From positions 1 to 64,000 of the forward strand of contig JAFRNM010000019.1 in the NCBI GenBank assembly GCA_017430135.1: a DNA stretch of 64,000 bases, read 5' to 3'. The notes beneath the pieces are model-generated. The model was not told where the DNA came from. It worked only from the letters and a program-made list of their open reading frames with translations, and ran no database searches. The number at the start of each line of letters is the position of its first letter. The first letter of the stretch is position 1. Positions 60,283 through 64,000 of the stretch are shown here, one piece after another. Both the position numbers and the translations under genes were made by a program. This stretch comes from Clostridia bacterium. Lineage in GTDB: Bacteria; Bacillota; Clostridia; TANB77; CAG-508.

Positions 60283-60594
60283 TTATTCCTCGCTTTTAAT
60301 CCACTTTTTATATTCTTCTTGTTCAATTTGTCTTATTTGTTTTATTTCTTTTGGACATAGTTCAGGAAATTGTTTATAAATAACTCTTCTAGCTCTTGTT
60401 ATTGATGCAAATGAAGGTAATTCCATTTCTTTTGCATATAACATAACTCTTGAAAAAGTCATAGTTAAAGTCTTTGGCTTTACTCTGCCTAATACATATC
60501 TAATTAATAGAAAATCGTTTTCTCTTGTTTGAGGATGGTCTTCTAGTACCTCTTTAACAGTATTTTTTAAAATTTTCATTTTCTTTTTATCCAT
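60283..60594 (-). CDS. Conserved phage/ICE early protein
   Basis: A 103-residue helical protein. DFLLIRYVLGRVKPK and LPSFASITRARRVIYKQFPE match a type of small phage-encoded protein with a SITRARR-like motif, probably DNA binding. The start at 60594 has GGAG 10 bp upstream. Confidence 0.65.
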   Translation of the reverse strand: MDKKKMKILKNTVKEVLEDHPQTRENDFLLIRYVLGRVKPKTLTMTFSRVMLYAKEMELPSFASITRARRVIYKQFPELCPKEIKQIRQIEQEEYKKWIKSEE

Positions 60595-60609
60595 GAACAC
60601 TTTTCTCCA

Positions 60610-61296
60610 TTACCCCAATATATCAATAATTGCGTATATGCCAGTAAAATATGGTGCAATTTCAGATAGTAATTCTTTTTTATCTCTTGCAAATTTTCTT
60701 TCATTATCATAATGCTCATATTTTATTTGTTTAACAGGAATGTCTTTTTTGTAATACTCTTCTAATATAATAATTTTACATTCATTTCTAAAAATTGTAT
60801 CTATTACTCTTTGATTACTTTCTTTTTCTAGTATTTTCTCTAATTTTTCGTTAGAATCTTTGAGTTTGTTTTCATATTCTGTAATGATTTTATCTATAAA
60901 ATTAAAAGCTTGTCTTAATTCTATGTAATATGCAAAATTATCATCAAACTTTCCTTTATCCTCATAAAAATCTGATGTCATCATTTTCTTAAAATACTCG
61001 TTTTCCTCAAATTTAATATTTTCAGTTGTAAGAAGTGTTTCTTCAATCGTTTTAATTTCTCTTTGTAAAGGTCTATATTTTTTTAATATGAGATCTGCTG
61101 TTCTTATCTTTTCTTCATGTCTTTGCTTAGTAGCTCCTTTTTGTAATTTAACCATATTATCTATTACAGCCTTTACAATACAATTTCTAAAATATTCTAT
61201 TTCTTCATTAAGTTTAGAGGTAACCTTTTTATCAGCTTCTATATTGATTAGTTCTATTGCTTGTTGTGATAGTTTTTTTCTTGTTTTCTCTTCCAT
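60610..61296 (-). CDS. Helical protein, possibly phage ArpU-like regulator
   Basis: A 228-residue helical protein. Its C-terminal part (IILEEYYKKDIPVKQIKYEHYDNERKF-region, residues 180-205) has the layout of a sigma-like or ArpU-like helix-turn-helix used by phage late regulators. The N-terminal part is a coiled coil. The identification is weak. It lies among early genes. Confidence 0.5.
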   Translation of the reverse strand: MEEKTRKKLSQQAIELINIEADKKVTSKLNEEIEYFRNCIVKAVIDNMVKLQKGATKQRHEEKIRTADLILKKYRPLQREIKTIEETLLTTENIKFEENEYFKKMMTSDFYEDKGKFDDNFAYYIELRQAFNFIDKIITEYENKLKDSNEKLEKILEKESNQRVIDTIFRNECKIIILEEYYKKDIPVKQIKYEHYDNERKFARDKKELLSEIAPYFTGIYAIIDILG

Positions 61297-61311
61297 AACT
61301 ATAAACTATCC

Positions 61312-61815
61312 TTATTTATTAATTTCTTGTATGTCTAAAAAACCTTTTTTATTAAGGTCTATTTTTAAGCTACCTTCACATTTTTTATTGCCATTTACTA
61401 AATTATTTATAGGCTTAGTTTGTCCATATTTTAGTAAATTTTCTATTACTGAATTATATAAAACGATTCCAAAAGCTCTTTTTGTTAATTTAAAATCACA
61501 AGTATTATCATTATTTCCTTCACATTTACAACTATATATTTCACGATTTATTGTCCTATTTCTTGCAAAAACTTCTTTTCCACATTTTGGGCATTTTCCA
61601 AGTGGTCTAGATTTTCTATTTAATTTTTTATTTTCAGATTTTCTATGTATTATCCTTCCTATATCTCTTTTAATTTGATTATTTGTTTTTTTCAATAGTT
61701 CATTTTTGAACCTTTTTGTTACTAATTTATAAATAATAATTGTTGGTAATTTTTTTTCGAAATAAAGTTTTACAATATATTCTTCGATTTCTTTGTTATC
61801 CCATAAGTTTTTCAT
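61312..61815 (-). CDS. Zinc-ribbon protein (topoisomerase-type finger)
   Basis: A 167-residue protein. CPKCGKEVFARNRTINREIY followed by a C-x-C pair and a later Cys is the topoisomerase C4-type zinc ribbon. The rest is helical and basic, with an N-terminal DNA-binding-like segment (TIIIYKLVTKRFKNELLKKT). It may act on single-stranded element DNA, with or without TopB. Confidence 0.65.
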   Translation of the reverse strand: MKNLWDNKEIEEYIVKLYFEKKLPTIIIYKLVTKRFKNELLKKTNNQIKRDIGRIIHRKSENKKLNRKSRPLGKCPKCGKEVFARNRTINREIYSCKCEGNNDNTCDFKLTKRAFGIVLYNSVIENLLKYGQTKPINNLVNGNKKCEGSLKIDLNKKGFLDIQEINK

Positions 61816-61832
61816 TGTATTGGATCCTCCTA

Positions 61833-62114
61833 TTACTTACTCAATATTACACATGTTTTTCCTAATTCTTCATTATATTCAATCATAGTAACTTGTCTAT
61901 AAAGAATATCCTGATTTAAGGTAGCATCCAATCTTTTTATTTTATCTTCTAAGTTGTCAAAATCATAAACACCAAGTTCAATCCAGTTATTTTCATTTTC
62001 ATCATCTAAATATATTCTTATAACATCTGTTAAATAATCTATACCTTCATATTCATCTGGTGCCTTTCTAAAATTATATCTGATTAAAAAATTCTTTAAA
62101 TTCAATTTCTCCAT
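61833..62114 (-). CDS. Hypothetical acidic protein
   Basis: A 93-residue acidic protein with Asp/Glu-rich loops (DDENENNWIELGVYDFDNLE). No family is recognised. AAAGGAG precedes its start. It lies between the excisionase-like and zinc-ribbon genes. Confidence 0.65.
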   Translation of the reverse strand: MEKLNLKNFLIRYNFRKAPDEYEGIDYLTDVIRIYLDDENENNWIELGVYDFDNLEDKIKRLDATLNQDILYRQVTMIEYNEELGKTCVILSK

Positions 62115-62190
62115 TTTTATTTTCTCCTTTATATCTAAAAATTATATATAAAGGTCTAGTCTACTTACAAACTAAACTCCGTTTTTTTAC

Positions 62191-62448
62191 TTAATGTAAT
62201 AAGTCTAAAAAACTATTATTTTTTATTTTTACTCCATTTGCTATCTTCTTATTCTGGTTAGCTTGTTTATCTAAAAACTCATCAATCCATTCAAGTTTAA
62301 ATAGCATTTCTTTTCTTGTGCCTCTTACAAATTTTAGACCATTTTTAACCCAGTTCTGTGTTATTTTATATGGTGTAATTTGACTTTTTGGTCCATAAAT
62401 TTCTTCTTCTGAAATTTGTTTTGCTGTATAAAGCTTCCTGTCTTGCAT
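62191..62448 (-). CDS. Excisionase-like small DNA-binding protein
   Basis: An 85-residue protein (LYTAKQISEEEIYGPKSQIT then ITQNWVKNGLKFVRGTRKEM) that looks like a winged-helix MerR/Xis-type domain, in which a tryptophan-containing helix contacts DNA. It is the first gene of the early operon and diverges from the repressor, next to the integrase, as excisionase genes usually are. Confidence 0.65.
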   Translation of the reverse strand: MQDRKLYTAKQISEEEIYGPKSQITPYKITQNWVKNGLKFVRGTRKEMLFKLEWIDEFLDKQANQNKKIANGVKIKNNSFLDLLH

Positions 62449-62909
62449 TTTCCCACTCCTCTCTTTTTAGTTACAATATATCTAATTTTGTGAAGTGTAG
62501 TGTAAAAAAAAATAAATATTTTCTTTTACAATAGGATTTTTGGACTTTTTACATTTTTAGCATTTAATATGAAGTTTAGTTCAAAAATTAAACTGACAGT
62601 ATATCCATAAAATACTTTCAGTAATTATTTGTTAATCTTTCTCATAACTTGTCTAAATTGTCATTACAAAAAACCTGTAAATATGAGAACATCAATAAAA
62701 ATTCAATTCTTCCTACTATCTCCTCCTTTCTTTATATGTCTTTATTTATACTACGATATTTTTATAAAGTCAATACCTTTTTAAAATATTTTCACTTTTT
62801 TTTATTTTTTGTAACTTTCCTATTGCTATTTTAAATTAAAACATATATAATGAGCTAGTAAATAATATTAAATTATTATTTATAAATTTTAGGGAAGGAG
62901 TTAATTGAT
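62449..62909. other. 461-bp divergent control region
   Basis: No gene is seen. It holds the promoter of the repressor (62823-62851), an imperfect inverted repeat ACTGACAGTAT/ATACTTTCAGT (62592-62622), and ATTTTGTGAAG (62485-62495), which also occurs at 18855-18865 in the XRE operator region. It probably contains binding sites for the 62910 repressor. Confidence 0.6.
62823..62851 (+). promoter_or_regulatory. Promoter of the two-domain repressor gene
   Basis: TTGCTA (62823-62828), a 17-bp spacer and a perfect TATAAT (62846-62851) on the plus strand, 59 bp before the start of the 62910 gene. Confidence 0.75.
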
Positions 62910-63515
62910 TTGGAAGATTTGAGTTTTGGAGATGAAAATAAAAAAACCTTTGCTGAAATTATCATTGCTGAATTAAAGAAAAGAAAAATAACACAGCAAG
63001 ATATTGCAAATGCAATTGGGGAAGATTACAATAGTTTAAAACAATGTCTATATTGCAAAAGACCTATAAAAGAATCTGTTGCAATAAAACTTTGTAATTA
63101 TCTTAGCTTAGATTATAATGAAGTAATAAAAAACGATCCACACTTAAATATTTGGCAAAATTCAAATGCTATAACATTTGGTCAAAAACTTGGTAAATTA
63201 CTAAGAACTCGTAATATTGACCATAAGGATTTTGCAGAAGCTGTTGGAATATCATCAGCAACTCTAAGTTATATTATAAATAATAACAGAACTTTAAAAT
63301 TAAATACAGTATGTACAATATGTAGTTATCTAAATGTTAGTATTTATAATATGATAAAAGATGATCCAAAATATAAATTAATAAGTGATAGTTTTAATAC
63401 TTCTATTATTTCTTTATTGAAAGAAGCTGGTATAGAAAATCCTATTCCAGATTATGAAAGTACTTTATTAAATCTTATTAAAGCAAATAAATACATATTT
63501 GAAGCTAAAGATTAA
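62910..63515 (+). CDS. Repressor with two XRE helix-turn-helix domains
   Basis: A 201-residue protein with two similar DNA-binding domains in tandem: KKRKITQQDIANAIGEDYNS near residue 27 and RNIDHKDFAEAVGISSATLS near residue 105. There is no protease or LexA-like autocleavage domain. It has a TTG start, 9 bp after GGAAGGAG. It sits directly before the integrase, in the place of an immunity repressor of an ICE. Confidence 0.85.
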   Translation: MEDLSFGDENKKTFAEIIIAELKKRKITQQDIANAIGEDYNSLKQCLYCKRPIKESVAIKLCNYLSLDYNEVIKNDPHLNIWQNSNAITFGQKLGKLLRTRNIDHKDFAEAVGISSATLSYIINNNRTLKLNTVCTICSYLNVSIYNMIKDDPKYKLISDSFNTSIISLLKEAGIENPIPDYESTLLNLIKANKYIFEAKD

Positions 63516-63580
63516 TTATAATTTCGAACATTGAAAATTAAATATATCCCCTATCCACAGACAAAAACCTATTGATTCTT

Positions 63581-63605
63581 TCCTTTTAAATCAAATTTAA
63601 AAGGA
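63581..63605 (+). promoter_or_regulatory. Ribosome-binding-site hairpin before the integrase
   Basis: TCCTTTTAAAT (63581-63591) and ATTTAAAAGGA (63595-63605) form a perfect 11-bp stem with a CAA loop. The second arm includes the first five bases of the integrase AAGGAGG site, so it can block translation on long transcripts. Confidence 0.65.
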
Positions 63606-63614
63606 GGATTAATT

Positions 63615-64000
63615 ATGCGAAAAATAAATAATAACATTTATAATAAAATGCAAAAAAGAGAGGGTAATTTTACAAGATTACCAAGTGGTAGTTATAGACT
63701 TACATTTGGATATGAAGGAAAACTATATAGAGATACTTTTACCGATATTAAGGATGATTTTGAAGCTGAAATAAGACTAAGAGAGTATGTTCAAACAATT
63801 AAGGATAATTTATACGATTCACTTAATATAACAGTTGCTAGCTGGGCTCAAACTTGGATTGATAAAAAAATTAGACCAAATACTTCAGGAACTAAAACCG
63901 CTGAAGACTATATTAAATTTCTTAATAATAGATTTTTAGAAAGATTTGGAAATAAAAAATTAAAAAATATTACAATGGAAGATTTAAACAACTACTTTAC
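63615..64000 (+). CDS. int: Tyrosine-type integrase, N-terminal part
   Basis: The first 128 residues: a short basic start, an AP2-like or beta-sheet DNA-binding region (GSYRLTFGYEGKLYRDTFTD) and a SAM-like core-binding region (TVASWAQTWIDKKIRPNTSG, then RFLERFGNKKLKNITMEDLN). This is the layout of Tn916/phage integrases. The catalytic domain and the attachment site lie beyond the right edge. AAGGAGG lies 7 bp before the ATG. Confidence 0.9.
   Translation, partial: MRKINNNIYNKMQKREGNFTRLPSGSYRLTFGYEGKLYRDTFTDIKDDFEAEIRLREYVQTIKDNLYDSLNITVASWAQTWIDKKIRPNTSGTKTAEDYIKFLNNRFLERFGNKKLKNITMEDLNNYF

Noticed and set aside
63551..63561. CTATCCACA as a DnaA box and replication origin
   Set aside because: Only one imperfect box is seen, without clustering or an AT-rich unwinding element distinct from the background.
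1..64000. Recoding of TGA as tryptophan, as in Mollicutes
   Set aside because: Tryptophan is encoded by TGG at conserved sites (for example DPPW), and TGA serves as a stop.

Overview
The window is very AT-rich, has strong AGGAG-type ribosome binding sites, and contains no rRNA or tRNA gene that I could see. The gene families point to a low-GC Firmicute, most likely an uncultured gut Clostridia or Bacilli. Nearly all of it reads as one integrative and conjugative element (ICE) with a large cargo. Almost every gene is on the minus strand. A tyrosine integrase begins at 63615 on the plus strand and runs off the right edge, so one end of the element lies beyond 64000. The left end is not visible.

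Layout from left to right. 1-3105: accessory genes (TetR fragment, acetyltransferase, membrane protein, Sir2, SprT-like and GIY-YIG genes). 3201-4852: MT-A70 methyltransferase operon. 4983-6659: surface protein operon. 6790-13988: type IV secretion operon in the Gram-positive arrangement (two VirB2-like pilins, VirB6-like channel, PrgI, TrsD-like protein, VirB4, M23 peptidase). 14184-14720: a lone plus-strand thymidine kinase. 15063-17587: VirD4-type coupling protein, broken into three reading frames. 17725-19181: control region with two XRE regulators and a stand-alone receiver. 19215-32510: cargo array with ten GNAT acetyltransferases plus kinase, deaminase, ABC and DHH genes and several effector-like genes. 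32695-36832: relaxase operon, with the relaxase broken into two frames. 37004-41152: ParB-like and topoisomerase III genes enclosed by 115-bp inverted repeats. 41251-56930: an island of large proteins that look like secreted effectors (three HExxH metalloproteases, three transglutaminase-like proteins, a DarT-like ADP-ribosyltransferase candidate). 57054-62448: early and replication genes. 62910-64000: repressor and integrase.

Three observations stand out. First, the coupling protein has two reading-frame breaks and the relaxase has one. All three lie at an in-frame CGG codon, and each is restored by a +1 shift that skips the C. By my scan of both strands CGG is used as a codon nowhere else in the window. 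This looks like programmed +1 frameshifting at an avoided or unassigned codon in the two key DNA-transfer proteins. Second, seven conjugation operons start with a near-identical module: a conserved 32-bp promoter block followed by an intrinsic-terminator hairpin just before the first gene. This implies a shared regulon controlled by attenuation or antitermination. Third, the effector-like island and the cargo array share a C-terminal peptide motif (YKEN...NKIKxLF) on five otherwise different small proteins, and many of the large proteins end in a basic C-terminus. This suggests cargo of the element's own secretion system.

Functions are inferred from motifs read by eye. No database search was possible.
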